A DNA stretch of 64,000 nt from Batillaria attramentaria. Lineage: Eukaryota; Mollusca; Gastropoda; Batillariidae. The notes beneath the pieces were generated by a model, which was not told the origin of the DNA, searched no databases, and was given only the letters and a program-made list of their open reading frames with translations. The stretch spans positions 1,951,001 through 2,015,000 of the forward strand of contig JACVVK020000052.1 in assembly GCA_018292915.2 (NCBI GenBank). Reading direction: 5' to 3'. Positions within the stretch are counted from its first letter, which is position 1. Each line of letters begins with the position of its first letter. The position numbers and the translations under genes were made by a program. Below are positions 21,031 through 35,505 of the stretch, in pieces.

Positions 21031-22937
21031 ACGTGCCCCCTGGCACATGAGGCAGCAGTCAAGGCTTTCCACTTTAGTCGGTTTCCGGCAACTTTCGGCG
21101 CTGTGTCCCATGAGAGGTTCCTTGCCTTGACGGTTCGCGCTCCATGGCACGTCCCCGGGTCTCTTTTGGTCTGCCTCGTCTTCTTTCCACCAGGACAGTC
21201 AGCAACAATACAATTTTCTTCTCTTGATTTGGTCAGTGGTTCATTGTTTGCTGGTCAGTTTGGCTGCACGATGCAGATTTACATCAAGGTCGTTCTGAAC
21301 TGTTTTCGTTCTACATATCATCACACCACTTACTAGTAGACACTTACACAGTGAGAGCGTCTGTAATGCTGTCACTGAGCCAGCAGAAGCGCACTCGATG
21401 ACACAGCGACCACACTACGCTCAAGTAGTGTAACAACGGTCGTCGAATTTGAATGTTCGACCGCCGCTCGCGCAAAGTTTAAACAACATTGTATAGCGTA
21501 TCCGTCGCATGTATAATTGTACTAATCATCAAGACTGATAGAGTATTTCGAGCATACACAAGTAAAACTCTTCCAAAACATAAACTGGCTTTGCAAAGAA
21601 AGAATTAGCCACGTCGAAATAACTGAGACGTGTGATTACAGTTGGGGTAGCCGCTCTTTATGGAGGTAATAGCAGCCGGAAGAGGGAATGGCGGCCGGGC
21701 CGCCGGAGAAACAGACGCCTGATCTAAAACATATTTTTCACCGTAGCTGAACTATGGACATGCATGTGATATTTTCGAAGACCTGGGTCTTCACGGTCCG
21801 CTGGTTTCAGCCCTGCTGCCTGTCGCGGCTTTATAAGTTTTGTTGGTCGCACGTGTCGCATGCACACAGACGGGGCAAGCTGTGCGCACGTCGCTCCACC
21901 AGTTACCCCCATGACGGGCTGGTGGCAGCTCACAATACGCGCAGATCGGCGTGAAATTATGCAGAAAAACAAAAATTAAACCTCATTATTCTTCATTGAA
22001 AGCTCGCTAGCCATAGCACGCAAGAACCCATCAATCATTCTCTCCCCTCCACCCCCCGGATCACTTCCCCCTACTTCTCCTCCTCCCCCCCCCCCCTCCC
22101 TACTTCACTCTCAACAAAATGGCCATGGTTTGCAACTCGAATCAATCATACATTCACGCCGCCGCCTGGTAATTGCCACCATGGGCTGACAGCAAACGTT
22201 ATTTCCTCATTTTATGCTCTTTCTTGCCACCTCGCCCACCGCCGCCCCGTTATTGTACACGCTTAGATTGTTGACGTAATTGATTGTGCTGCCAGGGTGA
22301 AGTTTACATCGGTCACTGGGCGGAAGAGCCGACTGTGAGGAGCGTACAGGGGCGTATTGGGGGCTCTGAGGGGCGGATTGAGCTCCTGTGCTGACAAAAA
22401 ACACGCCCAGACACAAGGACAGGCGGACAGGCATACTAAAAAAGGGCACGGTCCTCGCAGACTAGGGTAGATGGGGCAGCACGATGCAGGAGTGACAAGG
22501 AAAAAACAAAAGAAGAAAAAAAAAAGAGCAGATGTAAGTGCTGGTAAAAAGCAGAAGCGGGGAACTGGAGGCAGTTGGCAATGCAGCTCTGTGACAGTTC
22601 TGCTGTGTGACTTATTTTAGTGTCTGTGTTTGACTGTCATGTTAAGCCGCACCGAAGACAAATGTGTCATTTACCTTATTTTAGTGAGTGTTTTTACCGT
22701 CATGCTGAGCTGTACAGGAGTCAAAATTGTTATTTGTTACGTAAAAATGCCATTAAAAAAAGCTGTTACACTTTTAAGCCCTACCTAAGATAAATTCCTC
22801 ATTTTTGCCTGATAAATGAAAAATTTGTCTTCGGTTGGGCTGAAAATGACAAACCCACACAAAAATACATACTAATACCTGTTTACATGATAAAGGATTT
22901 GAATTCAAGTCAAATTTGAATTAGCCCAGGTCGTGCC

Positions 22938-22939
<2 letters not shown>
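21031..22939. other. Gene-free stretch
   Basis: No gene seen. Includes a C-rich pyrimidine run at 22084-22100, a repeat-poor island at 22130-22440 (GACGTAATTGATTG near 22274) and a local duplication at 22609-22740. Confidence 0.45.
22609..22740. repeat. About 65-bp diverged tandem duplication
   Basis: CTTATTTTAGTG occurs at about 22611 and 22676, followed in both by TGTTT..., CGTCATG/TGTCATG, and then a CATTTAC/TATTTGTTAC end. Confidence 0.6.

Positions 22940-22986
<47 letters not shown>
22940..22986. repeat. (GT)n microsatellite
   Basis: About 23 GT units, with imperfect TGTGTGTATGTG after it. Confidence 0.93.
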
Positions 22987-22987
<1 letters not shown>

Positions 22988-23451
22988 CGGCATGTGTGTA
23001 TGTGTGTGTGCCACGGTGTTTGTGTGTTCTCCCCTGCCCTCTCCTACTCATAATAGATACATAATGCACATCCCTGACCTACGACCACGAAAACAAACCC
23101 AACCTTCCTCCAGAATCCCAGTCTTCACCATACTACAGATTACCACTAAACTGAAAGACCTGATCTCCAGCTCAATGGCGCAGCGCAGTACACGGCCCGG
23201 GGTGGCTCCGTCTCGCCCTGTCCTTTAAATCATGGCTATGAAATGAAAACTTCCCGGTCCGGGCAGTAATTAAGGACAGAATGCCAGTCCAAGTGGCAAT
23301 TTGTTGGCGAGGCCTGTCTGTGGTGTGAAGGGGGAATCACATTACTGGGCAGAGTGATGGGAAAACACCCCGAGTCGCAGACGATTTACGGGGCCACATT
23401 GTGCACGCGCGGCCCATCAGGCACGACTCCACGCATGCGCTTTGATCACCG

Positions 23452-23492
23452 TTGGTGGTGGTGGTGGTGGTGGGGGGGGGGGGCGGGGGGTA
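23452..23492. repeat. (GGT)n and poly(G) run
   Basis: Seven or so GGT units, then a run of about 12 G and a second G run. Confidence 0.9.
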
Positions 23493-23815
23493 TTTCTTTT
23501 GTGGCCGTTTGTGTCCGTCTCCTGGGTGTGACGGGCTGAGGGCCAGGTAAGAAAACTCGTGTAGGCGGCACATCAGGTGTGTACGATGTCAGGTTAATCC
23601 GACTAATGCCCGTTGTCCCGGGTCCCTCGGAAAAATTTCCCAGTAGAGCAGCAGACAGTGACAGTCTGGGTGTCAAGGAGAGCAGTTACGGTACTTTCAG
23701 GCTGGCTGTCTGGTTTAATTCATGGGGGAAGTTTGCAAAGAAAGTGGGCAGGTTTTGTCAAGAGTTCGCACTAGGTTTCGAGAGTTAGCTGACATTTACA
23801 AAACAGCACATCGAG

Positions 23816-23816
<1 letters not shown>

Positions 23817-23858
<42 letters not shown>

Positions 23859-23936
23859 GCGCGCGCTTACGCACACATACACTCTCTCTCTCTCTCTCTC
23901 TCTCTCTATAACACACACACACACACACACACACAA
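23817..23936. repeat. Compound (CA)n-(CT)n-(CA)n microsatellite
   Basis: CA tract to about 23855, a CG-rich interruption, CT tract at 23881-23907, then a second CA tract to 23936. Confidence 0.93.
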
Positions 23937-24736
23937 AGTGTTTCGGGGCCGTAAACATTAAACACGTGACACGCTGGTTTGAAAACTTTTTATTTTTTTG
24001 CAGTGTCGTCGATTTCAGCAGAGAAAACATTAACTATGAAACCATACACATGTACGTTACCACGCACCAGCTGCCAAACTTTGATGTCAGCGGAGCGTGT
24101 AAAGCACGGTGTCAGTTTGTTTATGCACGCTTTCTGCACAGCAAAGTCAATATTGTTGTGATCGACTATCCCGGTTTTGACACCCTGTCAATCCAAACAT
24201 TGTCACCTGCGATTCACACGATCTGTTGCGTGATTATCAACCACCGTGATCCGGAATCGTGGTCATTAAACAGTAGCGTGTCCAGGGGGTTTCCCGTTCT
24301 ATTGCTGTTAAACAATAGTCCATGCATGTCCGGAGGGGAGGGTCCTAATGGCCACACACGGCAGGGTTCCATCATACAACACTGAAAAGTAGACAAAAAC
24401 ACCAACCCCCACAAATATCAACGCCCGTGCGTACACAAAAAGCACGTTTTTTTTTTTTTTTTTTAATGAACACAAGCGCAGGTGACGCCACTCAACGTCA
24501 CAGCCCCATGGTCTACGGCGTGTCCGAATCGGGAGGGAGAGAGAAGGGGGCACCCCACGAGAACAGAGTATCATAACCACTGAGAGCATCGATGTGGAAT
24601 AAAAGGTGTGTGCGTACACACACAGCCTGGCGGGAAATAAAAAGAGGTGCACGTTTCAAATGCGCAGTTGACGCCATTAAACCGCAATACAGTGCATCGG
24701 TGTGCGGTGATCCAGCGCATGTCCGGAATAGGGACT

Positions 24737-24742
24737 CCCCCC

Positions 24743-24773
<31 letters not shown>

Positions 24774-24807
24774 ACAAAACAGCGTTACCATATAGCCTTG
24801 GAAACCG

Positions 24808-24888
<81 letters not shown>
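24737..24888. repeat. Poly(C)-(CA)n plus long (CA)n microsatellite
   Basis: About 20 C, then CA to 24777; a second pure CA tract covers about 24810-24886. Both lie inside unit 3 of the ~200-bp array. Confidence 0.95.
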
Positions 24889-24989
24889 TATGCGTTCGTA
24901 CACAAACAGCCTTAAAGAACGACAACACAAACCCTCACTTTTGCACTAACAAATGCACAGTTGGTGCAATTAAAAACAGTGGCAGGCCG

Positions 24990-25446
24990 GCACTTCGGAC
25001 TATGGACCCGGGTTAGAATCCCAACGGAGGCAAGTGGGATTTTTCCTACCTAGGTCGGCTCCTACCCAGAGCGGGTGTGCTATGGACCCAATGGGGAGGC
25101 TGTTGCCACACAGCCGAGCTTCACCCACTTCACGGGTGCGACTTTGGGGGTGCTTCCCTTGGTATGGCACGTCTTATGATGTAAATGATTACACGGCCGG
25201 CACCGCAGGTGCCGTAGTTCCCGGGCCTGGTTAATGCCGGGATATTTATGACAGGAAGCGTGGAATGCGGCCCTGTCCCGCAGTTCCAAACCACACGGAC
25301 CTCCATAGCATCATCTTACCATCATCCTCATCTTCATCATCATGCATAATAAAAATTGCCCCACCTCCCGAGCCACCCGTGGAGTCCACCCATTACTGAC
25401 CTGGGAGGAACACCACTGGAGCCGGCAAAGAGATGTGGCAGAAAAA
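24990..25446 (+). mobile_element. SINE family B, copy B2
   Basis: Plus-strand copy matching B1 throughout, from GGACC..GGGTTAGAATCCCA to an A-run. The A box end of the head is truncated and the B box has one change. Flanked by AAAAACAGTGGCAGGCCG at 24972-24989 and 25447-25464 (18 bases; part of the A-run could be tail). Inserted in the tandem array. Confidence 0.9.
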
Positions 25447-25690
25447 AAAAACAGTGGCAGGCCGTTCAACGATCTGCGCATGTCCGGAAGGGGGTCCCAA
25501 CCCAAACAAAACAAGGTTCTACACAGCAATGAAAACATTGGGGAACAAAACTACGTGCGTACTCAAAAAGCATGACAGAAAACAAAAAAGAGCACATTTC
25601 CTGAGCAAATGCACACTTGACGCCATTAAACAATGCCAGACAATGATCTGCGCATGCCCGGAAGAGGGTCTCAAAGAACACTGGTCGGTG

Positions 25691-26337
25691 AATGGCTAGA
25701 AGAACAAATCTCCCCAAAAACCAGCACAACAAAGGGAGTGCGGTCTACCACAAGTCTGCTGCAAAGAAAGGCGCACGCTCCCATTGTAACAGTTTTTCCT
25801 CTGATTGCATTAGCACCAGCCCTGACACAAAGACGGCAGGAGGAGGACGGGCAAAACAGTCGGATCAGACAAAACTGATGGCTTCCATTGTGACGGGTTT
25901 CTGATAAGAGGGGACGCAACTGTGAAGGAGCGGCGTGAAGGGGAGAGAATCTGATGCGTGGTGACACGCCGGATGTGCCAAACAATGGAACCGGTTTCAG
26001 TTTGCCGGTGCCGCTTTGCGCCTGCGCTTTAGAAATCTGTTACAACTTTGAGTGATTGAGTGTGATATCATTTCAGACGCGGAGTCAGTGGACCTGATGG
26101 GGGAAAAAAACAAAAAAACAAATGAAAAGTGAGGTGATGATTTTGTAGGACTAGGATATTGTAGCGCGAGGCGGGGAGGGTGTGTGTGTGTGTGTGTTTG
26201 GGGGGGGGGGGAGGGGGGGTAGGAGGGGAGTATAGGGAGATGATGATGATGACGATTATGATTAAACTTTTTTCCTCAAGGATTGAGATATAGGTTCACG
26301 AGAACCTGTCTGACAATCTGCCAGAGAGAGAGAGGGA
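25691..26337. other. Gene-free stretch
   Basis: Unique sequence, then (GT)n and G runs at 26178-26218 and (GAT)n at 26240-26252. No coding region seen. Confidence 0.5.
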
Positions 26338-26515
26338 GGGTGGGCGCGTGGGTGTTTGGGAGTTGGACGTCCTTTTCCATCACGTATGGGTAATATCAAA
26401 GACGGGGCAATAAGAAAAAGGCCAGCACAAATATTTGGCCCCAGCCGGGATTCGAACTCACGACCCGAGCATTGGAAGTGCTACGCTCTACCACTGATTT
26501 GGCTATCCCGGCTCT
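26338..26515 (-). mobile_element. SINE family A, copy A6
   Basis: Diverged minus-strand copy with TTCGAACTCACGACCCGAGC (B box region) and a changed head (CCACTGATTTGGCTATCCCG). Inserted in a (GA)n tract that continues on both sides, so the duplication boundary cannot be fixed. Confidence 0.85.
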
Positions 26516-29127
26516 CACAGAGAGAGAGAGAGAGAGATTCACTAAATTTGTTTTGAAAAAAATCAAAATAATGCTGACTGCTCGCTTGGACTCAACATCA
26601 CACGTTTTTCGAGACAGCACAAAGAACTGAAAAATGCATTACCACACGGGCAGCAATATTCTTCGCCTTCCTCATCGAAACACGCCACATTGATTCTCCA
26701 TCATTAATAAAAACGTCACTCTGGTTAATTCTCCAACAAAGTCCGCAAAAACAACTTTCTCCGGTCGTTTCTGCAGACGGTAATTTCGAAATAAACGCCC
26801 TCCCAGTTCTGGCGCTGTAAACACTGCGCGGCAAGGGTTAATCGGGAAATAACTCACCAAGAACGAATTACCACGGCGGACCCCTTCACCATTCGTCAGT
26901 CACTGGCTGGAGCTATGGATTACAAAACTGCATTAATTTCAGATCGCTGCAAGAAAAACACATTTGCCATATTCTGGACGGGGCCACCGGAGCCGACTCT
27001 GCCAAACCCAGGGGCTTGACTTCAGCAACCCGAGAACAGGGCGCTGGAGTGGAACAGTAAGCTTGCCAACGCCGGGATCTTGTCAGCGATAATCTCGGGC
27101 TTCACTGAGAAAAAATATATCGACAAATTTCCTGATTTCGGATCTTTTCGGAGACGTCCCGGCCAGGGGCGGATTCAGAAAGAGACATCTGGCCCTGTGA
27201 GGGGACTGCGTAGGCAGGAGTCAGAAGGAAATCTGCGTAGCCAGGACTCAGAAACAGATTTGATTTCAGAGAGAGAGAGAGAGAGAGAGAGAGCCTGAAC
27301 GGCCGAAGTGATCGCAACTCATGATACCACCGAATAATTTTTGACTGAGGAACAATGTCACTGTCAGAACAGAACAAAAGAGGGTTCGACGTGTTTGCTC
27401 CTCCGAACCCTTAAACTGTTCCCAAGATCCGCTACTGCATTTAAAAAAAAAAGGGGGGGGGGGGGGGAGTAGGGGCGGGGATGGGATGAGGGCGGGATGT
27501 GGTGGTGTGGGGTTGACACGCTGGTCTGAGTCACCAGTCACCCGTAGATCAAGCAGCTGAATATTGAATTCATAATCTTAATCAACCCCGCCCCGACCCG
27601 CCCTTCATCGCGCTACGAGGAGAGAGAGAATACAATCTCCTTAACTGGTAATTGATGGCAAACGGTTTGTGGACACAAAGATGGCGCCCTTTTGCAAGTC
27701 GTTGTGTAGGCGGGTCCTTCCACGTTGTTAGACAGTGTCCTGGGAGAGAGGCACTGTGGGAATGGCCATCTAAATAAAGCGTTCATTTCGCCTGGCCGAC
27801 CCTCCCGAGAGCCAGGGTCGCAAATCGTTGTTCCTGCTCAGTCCCCGATCCATCAAAGTCAGCAAGATATGGCCAGCCCCGACGCTCCATCTCCCAAAAG
27901 CCAATATCTCAAATAGCAAATTACATGGTTATGGAGAACACGCTGGGTTGGGCCCAAGAGCTCAGGAATGGGACTTTGCGCAAGGAATCGTGCACCTCGT
28001 CCTGGTGTGTGGTCGTCGTGTGTGCGTGTGTGTGTGTGTGGGGGGGGGATGACGTGTGGTGTCACAGAGAGGCTCTGAAGGAGGGTTGGACGCCATGCAA
28101 ATGAAGGTGGCGTCAACGACTCGCGGGAGGCTCACAGGAGTCAATGAGGCGGCGGTTGTCGAGCTCAAGGATCTGGCTCTGTCTCCTCCACTTTGAGGGC
28201 ACCACGCTTGAAGGAAGGGGTCGACGTGAAGTTATCAGTGTGCGTGAATGATATGTTACATTTCAAGCTGTTTGAGGCTGACTGCTTTATGAGGTAAACA
28301 GGTCATTTTGTTTCGGCAAACGAACAAAAAGACATGTTTACGTAAATTCAGAATAACACAGTAGCAGACTCTAGAAGCATGGCAAACCAGCTGTGTTCAC
28401 ACACATAAACGGAATCCAGACCTCTGTCTTGTACGGTGTAACTTGAGGTTGTGGTGGTAGTGACGGTGTAACTGGATTGGATGACTGAATATTGTGCGTG
28501 ATCTTTACCGGCTTGTGTTTGTATGCCACCAAATCACAGATCAAGCCATTGAACCCAGTAATAGTTCTCTAAGCTCATGTGACAACCAGGACAGCTAGCG
28601 TATTATGTTTGTGCTCATGATGGTCCAGGCGCCAAGGATAGACCTCAAGAGAACCACAGTGATTCTCCATCCTCAATCACAACCGACACAACCGGATGAT
28701 AATAACCTCAAGAGCGCCATAATTATGGTTTCCCCCATCCTCAGTCACAACCAGAACCACCACCAAAACAAGTACCCGACAAGATGGGGTCAGGCAGGTC
28801 AAACCACACATCACACACCACTCGCTGTAAGGGTCTGTCCAGTCAGTCCAGGAACCTAGCTATAGGGCCGTCCACTCGAATCAGTCAACCCTTGTCGGGC
28901 GACTCTGCCACTTTTGGCACCGAGGAGGCGAGCACACTGGCTGGAGAGATCAGCAATTAGGGTTTTGAGACAACCGTTTGTTTGGCCACTGCTCCACACG
29001 CCGGTCCGTCTGGTCGATCAAGGGGGGACGCTGGGTGGACGGGGAGGAGTGGTGAGTGGTGAGAGTGGTGAGTGGACAGCAGGGGGTCAATCATCGTGCT
29101 GTTTGGCGCTTGATGATGAGCTGTCGC

Positions 29128-29130
<3 letters not shown>
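26516..29130. other. Gene-free stretch
   Basis: No gene supported. Contents are (GA)n at 26519-26537 and 27270-27294, an A-run/G-run at 27439-27467, and repeat-poor islands at 26640-27060 and 27560-28180. At 28640-28760 there are two related ~65-base segments sharing CCTCAAGAG and CCATCCTCA.TCACAACC. Confidence 0.4.

Positions 29131-29193
<63 letters not shown>
29131..29193. repeat. (GT)n microsatellite
   Basis: About 31 GT units. Confidence 0.95.
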
Positions 29194-29195
<2 letters not shown>

Positions 29196-29342
29196 CTCAG
29201 GCGAAGTTTTCAACTGACGATAACGCAGTGATGTATTTAGAATTTTTTGTACATTTTTTGCTCACTTGTGTGACAAGGTGAGTCTATGTATTTGTTACAG
29301 GCTGCATGTTGTCCGTGACCTAAGGGCAGTAATAACCCTCTG

Positions 29343-29343
<1 letters not shown>

Positions 29344-29420
<77 letters not shown>
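29344..29420. repeat. (GT)n microsatellite
   Basis: About 37 GT units, 150 bases from the previous GT tract and on the same strand. Confidence 0.95.
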
Positions 29421-29714
29421 ACGTGCTCGGACGTTGTCTTTGACAATAACAAGACCGTAGAGAGGTCGCCATGAAGGACATGTCGAACTTTGTGCTTAGA
29501 TTCTGGCAGAACAACGTCACCGCAGCAACTCAGTAAGCGTCTGAGACAGGTTAGGAGCATCAATGATGAAAACTGTGTTAGTGATGACGCTTTTGATAAT
29601 TGCCGTCTGTCTAAAAACTACCGTATGAGTTGGTCTTCACTGAGTCACTATCAATTTACCTTGAAGGCAGAGATGCTGAACTTGGCTGAACATGATTAAC
29701 AAACCATTAGCCAT

Positions 29715-29716
<2 letters not shown>

Positions 29717-29749
<33 letters not shown>
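29717..29749. repeat. (CT)n microsatellite
   Basis: About 16 CT units. Confidence 0.9.
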
Positions 29750-29752
<3 letters not shown>

Positions 29753-30052
29753 TGCTCTTTTCTTCTTGTCCCCCCCCTATATTCCTGTAGCTGATAGATC
29801 GTTCTTCCTTTGCTCATATCAAAGATCTTGGAAACATACTGTATTTGCTCATATTCTCGTAGTTCAGCAACCGCACGTTCGAAGATGGTATTTTGGCCAA
29901 AACTAGTACCGTTGGAAAATAAAGATTATTGTCATCGTCATTATTGTCATTGTTTTAGTTAGATAATAGTAGTCTTCAGTAACCGTGACCTCAGGTATGA
30001 AAACTGACCATCTGATGTCAACTGCTTCTATCGTTGTAAAATAAAGTTTCAT

Positions 30053-30160
<108 letters not shown>

Positions 30161-30281
30161 TAAACAACTGTTACTTACTTTGAACTTACGGTATTTTGAT
30201 ATAGACTCGTATATGATCATGTACAATATTTGTTGTAACTCACCCATTTGAATGGGCCTGTGGCCTCTCAAATAAACTCAT

Positions 30282-30293
30282 CAATCAATCAAT

Positions 30294-30377
<84 letters not shown>

Positions 30378-30397
30378 CTCTCTCTCTCTCTCTCTAA
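30282..30397. repeat. (AATC)n-(CA)n-(CT)n microsatellite
   Basis: Short AATC units, about 39 CA units and then CT to 30397. The order is the mirror of the tract 140 bases upstream. Confidence 0.95.
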
Positions 30398-31959
<1,562 letters not shown>

Positions 31960-32006
31960 CTTCAATCTTAAACGTTTAAATTTGGTAACTGCTGTTGCAC
32001 CGATAA

Positions 32007-32008
<2 letters not shown>

Positions 32009-32073
<65 letters not shown>
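32009..32073. repeat. (CA)n microsatellite
   Basis: About 32 CA units, 50 bases after the preceding compound tract. Confidence 0.95.
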
Positions 32074-32078
<5 letters not shown>

Positions 32079-32543
32079 CTGAGAGTCAGGTCGAGAGAGA
32101 GTAGGCCCCTGAGTTATGGTAAGTGAAGTTTCACACAAGCCACACGCAAAGTGGTCGTAGACGTCCGAAAGACCGAGATCATAACTATTCATAAGTGCCA
32201 GAGATTCAGACAGGGTCAATACACATGACAGATTTAGGGATTACGGAAACTGACGAAGCCAATACTTCTATACACCATTAGTGTCAAAGCACTGTATTTA
32301 GTTTTCTCGGCCGGCGCTCAGTGGGGTAGGCTTTGGAAAACGGTGGGGAGGTGATAGGGAAGGGTATTTGGAGTCCGTTAAACAACAACAACACTGAACA
32401 ACGACAAAACAAAACTGAAAATACATGAATAAACTATTCAGAAACAGAGCAGAGCACAGATACCAAGATCTAAAAATCCCAAACTGAGTGTACATGAAGA
32501 AACAAAACGATTAAAACAGTTTTAGGTGCATTAGAAAGAAGGG

Positions 32544-32905
32544 GCAATCGGTGGTCTAGTGGTTAAGACTTCGTCACCAATACGAGAAGTCAGGTTCGAG
32601 TCCCACTCCGAGTCTGGAAAAAGAATTGTTCCTTTTCCTTCTTGTATGTAACAACGTTCATTCGGGCCGATCGTCCCGGGGGTTCTCTCCGGGTACTCAG
32701 GCTTCCTCCCCCTCTGCAGTTCGGAAATGCTCAGCCCACCAAATTTAAAAATAAATACGAATCTAAATTCCGAAACTTAAACTATTGAGCTGACCATTTG
32801 CACCACGTGATTGAAATGTGTTCACGTCCAGTGTGTGAGAGAATGCGCCGGTTTGATCCACGTGAGCGTGCGTGTTGGGTTCAGTTCGCGGCGCTTTGAC
32901 TGAGC
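32544..32905 (+). mobile_element. SINE family F, copy F1 (tRNA-headed)
   Basis: Head has GGTGGTCTAGTGGTTAAGAC (A box region) and AGGTTCGAGTCCC (B box). A GGGTACTCAGGCTTCCTCCC segment follows, then an AT-rich stretch, and a 3' part (CTAAATTCCGAAACTTAAAC ... GTGAGCGTGCGTGTTGGGTT) matching F2 at 8.1-8.4 kb. The 3' boundary near 32905 is where similarity to F2 ends. No clear duplication. Confidence 0.75.
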
Positions 32906-33045
32906 CATTTCATGAAAGACTATCTACCCGTGCAACAGATAGGAATTCTCTGGCATGAAAGTGTATTTGTAATCACGAAAGCTGCTCACTGGAAACTATG
33001 TAAACTGGATATATCGATTTACAGAAATGTTGAAACAGTTCTTGA

Positions 33046-33084
33046 GACAGACAGACAGACAGACAGGCAAGCAAGCGGAGAGAG

Positions 33085-33126
<42 letters not shown>

Positions 33127-33145
33127 GACAGAGACAGACAGAGAG
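33046..33145. repeat. (GACA)n/(GA)n microsatellite
   Basis: GACA units, GA units, GACA units and GAGACA steps in sequence. Confidence 0.9.
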
Positions 33146-35086
33146 AGAAGAGGACGGTGCGGGAAGGGGGGGGGGGGCGAGGAGGAGAAGGGGCTGAGGG
33201 GCTGAGTAACTTTGTCGAAACTTTCTCATCCCACTACATTAGCCCTCGCCCTTCGCCGTAAAGAAGTTTGGCGCTAAAAGTCCGAGAAAGTCTGGAAATC
33301 ATAAATCCGTATAATGCTAACATGCATCTCAGAATTGGCAGAGACGGTGCAACGGTCGTCCCTATTGATGATCCCCCCTTGCCAGGCTTCCCGTAAATTG
33401 TGTCCCCTTCGCCGAAAGTCTCGCCATGACAGTTATAGATGTATATTCAATATCAATTCCTGGGCCCTGGCCCCCCCGATCCACCAGGGAGAAAACGATG
33501 ATGTTGCCTGTGACCTTTAATCTCGGGATAGAAGAAATACAAGAGCGGACGGCTCAAGTGCGTATTTGCATCTAAATTCAAAACATCCATCACCTCAGAG
33601 GGGAACGTCAGGGAAAATGAACAACCTCGCTGAAGCCCGTCCCCCGCTTTCCCGCCTGAAGAGGGGTCCCACCGCGGCCTGGTCGGGCTCCGGTGTTCTT
33701 CGGTCCGTGCAATAATACAAATTTCATCTTTACCCCTGTACCCCCCCTCCTCCCTTCACTCTCTCTGAGATCCATCCCGTTACCTCCCTCCTTTCCCCTC
33801 CTACCCCTCCCCCCTGCCCGTCTCTCAGCCCGACGGAGACCCGGGGTCTTGCCCGCCAGTCGTCAGAAATTGCAGAAGGCGCCACGCGTGTCGACCTTGT
33901 CAATAGCAGTTATGACAAAGATTTATTATCTTCCCCTGGAACTGATCCTTTCTCTTGCAGGGACGTCTCCGAGTTGTCCCTCTTTGATAATTCTTCCAAT
34001 CTAGAGATGGGCCGGAGCAAAGGTCTCGCTGTGATCGCTCTGATATTGAGCACCGATGGTGAATGCTGCGGGATCTGGAAGGATGGGGGCTTGGACGTGA
34101 TCTATAGACAGAAACACTGGAGGAGTTTCAAAAGGGGATGGGTGGCGGTGGCGGGGAGGATGGAGTAGGGGGTGAGGGTGGGGGTGGGGTTAGATGTGGA
34201 AGATGAAATGATACGGTGTTAGGCTTGATTACGGGTGCTTTCCCCTGGCTGAGTGATGATTCCATCTCAGTCAACACGCTAACGTTGGCCCCCTCGTTAT
34301 TCCGCCATTCGTCTTCATCGTCCGATGCGGGTCGTTGCCGGCAATTTCACTGAAACCTTTCTTCATGCTTTCTTGCTATCCCTCTATGTCGCGTCTGGCT
34401 GCCTGCATTGTGTTGTACCGGCCTTCCTCCAATACTGATAGACCCATAAAAATCGGAGGCCGTTATTAAGGCCGATGTATGACCCTCTGAGAAGTCTGGG
34501 TTCATACCATTTTTGTGATTGTTCGGACACTCATCACCAACACTGCCTACTTCCCACTTGCAGAATTCTTTAAGAAGCCTTCCTTGGTTAAATCGTCTTC
34601 TTTTCTTTCAAAGTGTTTTTCTCGTAAAATACAACCAGTTAGTTTCAACAGCGTCTTGCGTAACGATTACCGCGTAGTTTTTTTGTTGTTTTTTTTTACT
34701 TCGAAGCTCTTACACACTTCCACGGATGCAGCAAACATTTCATACCAAATTTAAATCCGTAAAATTGTTCAAGAAAAGCATCCGGCCTTTGCTTTCTGCC
34801 ATTCATTTGTCTTCTGACCCAAGTAAAATTCTGACCTAGAAGACATCTGGCTCGGGCCGCCCTATATCTTCCCGCCCCGAGCCCGAGCACCCCTGACTCT
34901 ATATGATAAAACTGGATGAAAAAGAACAAGCCACTGCACATCAGTAGCAGTCACTTCAAGCGTGGGCCTTCCTCGCTAGGCCAGAGACCCCTGAGGATTG
35001 CGTAACAGTGGCTGGAAGTGGCTCCTCGTGATCTGAAGATTTCAAGTAAAACTGCGAGTTTTGGATGGGCTTTTAATATATATATA
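33146..35086. other. Gene-free stretch with repeat-poor islands
   Basis: No coding region supported. A repeat-poor, GC-rich part at about 33230-34500 resembles the other island segments, apart from a pyrimidine run at 33740-33825. It ends in (TA)n plus a T run next to SINE B3. Confidence 0.35.
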
Positions 35087-35505
35087 TTTTTTTTTTTGCT
35101 GCCACAACTTTTTGCCCCCTCCAGTGATGTTCCTCCCAGGTCATGAGTGGAATCCACGGAGGGCTCGGAAGTTGGGGCAATTTTTATTATGCATGATGAT
35201 GGAGATGAGGATGATGGTAAGATGATGCTGTGGAGATCCGTGTGGTTTGGGACTGCGGGACAGGGCCGCATTCCACGCTTCCTGTCATAAATATCCCGGC
35301 ATTAACCAGGCCCGGGATCTACGGCACCTGCGGTGCCGGCCGTGTAACCATCCACATCATAAGACGTGTCATACCAAGGGAAGCACCATCAAAGTCGCAC
35401 CCGTGAAGTGGGTGAAGCTCCGCTGTGTGGCAACAGCCACCTCATTGGGCCCATAGCACACACACCCTGGGTAGGAGCCGACCTAGGTAGGAAAAATCCC
35501 GCTTT
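35087..35505 (-). mobile_element. SINE family B, copy B3 (5'-truncated)
   Basis: Minus-strand copy with poly(A) tail (T run at 35087-35097) and full body, ending at GGAAAAATCCCGC. The tRNA-like head with both promoter boxes is absent. The flanks share only an imperfect CTTTTAA..ATATAT. Confidence 0.88.

Larger units (their letters stand above)
24324..25690. repeat. Diverged ~175-200-bp tandem array, about five units
   Basis: GCATGTCCGGA or a variant marks unit starts at 24324, 24520, 24717, 25478 and 25652. Each unit carries ACGCCATTAAAC-like, CGTACACAAA/CGTACTCAAA and A-rich segments. Unit 3 is enlarged by C-run/(CA)n expansion and by insertion of SINE B2; removing the SINE and one duplication leaves 286 bases. 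Confidence 0.75.

Noticed and set aside
28640..28760. ~65-base tandem duplication
   Set aside because: Only two short shared words; noted in the region entry but too weak for its own call.
32370..32400. CCGTTAAACAACAACAACAC as a further SINE tail
   Set aside because: It resembles tails of ACGTTAA-type repeats, but no flanking duplication or body could be found.
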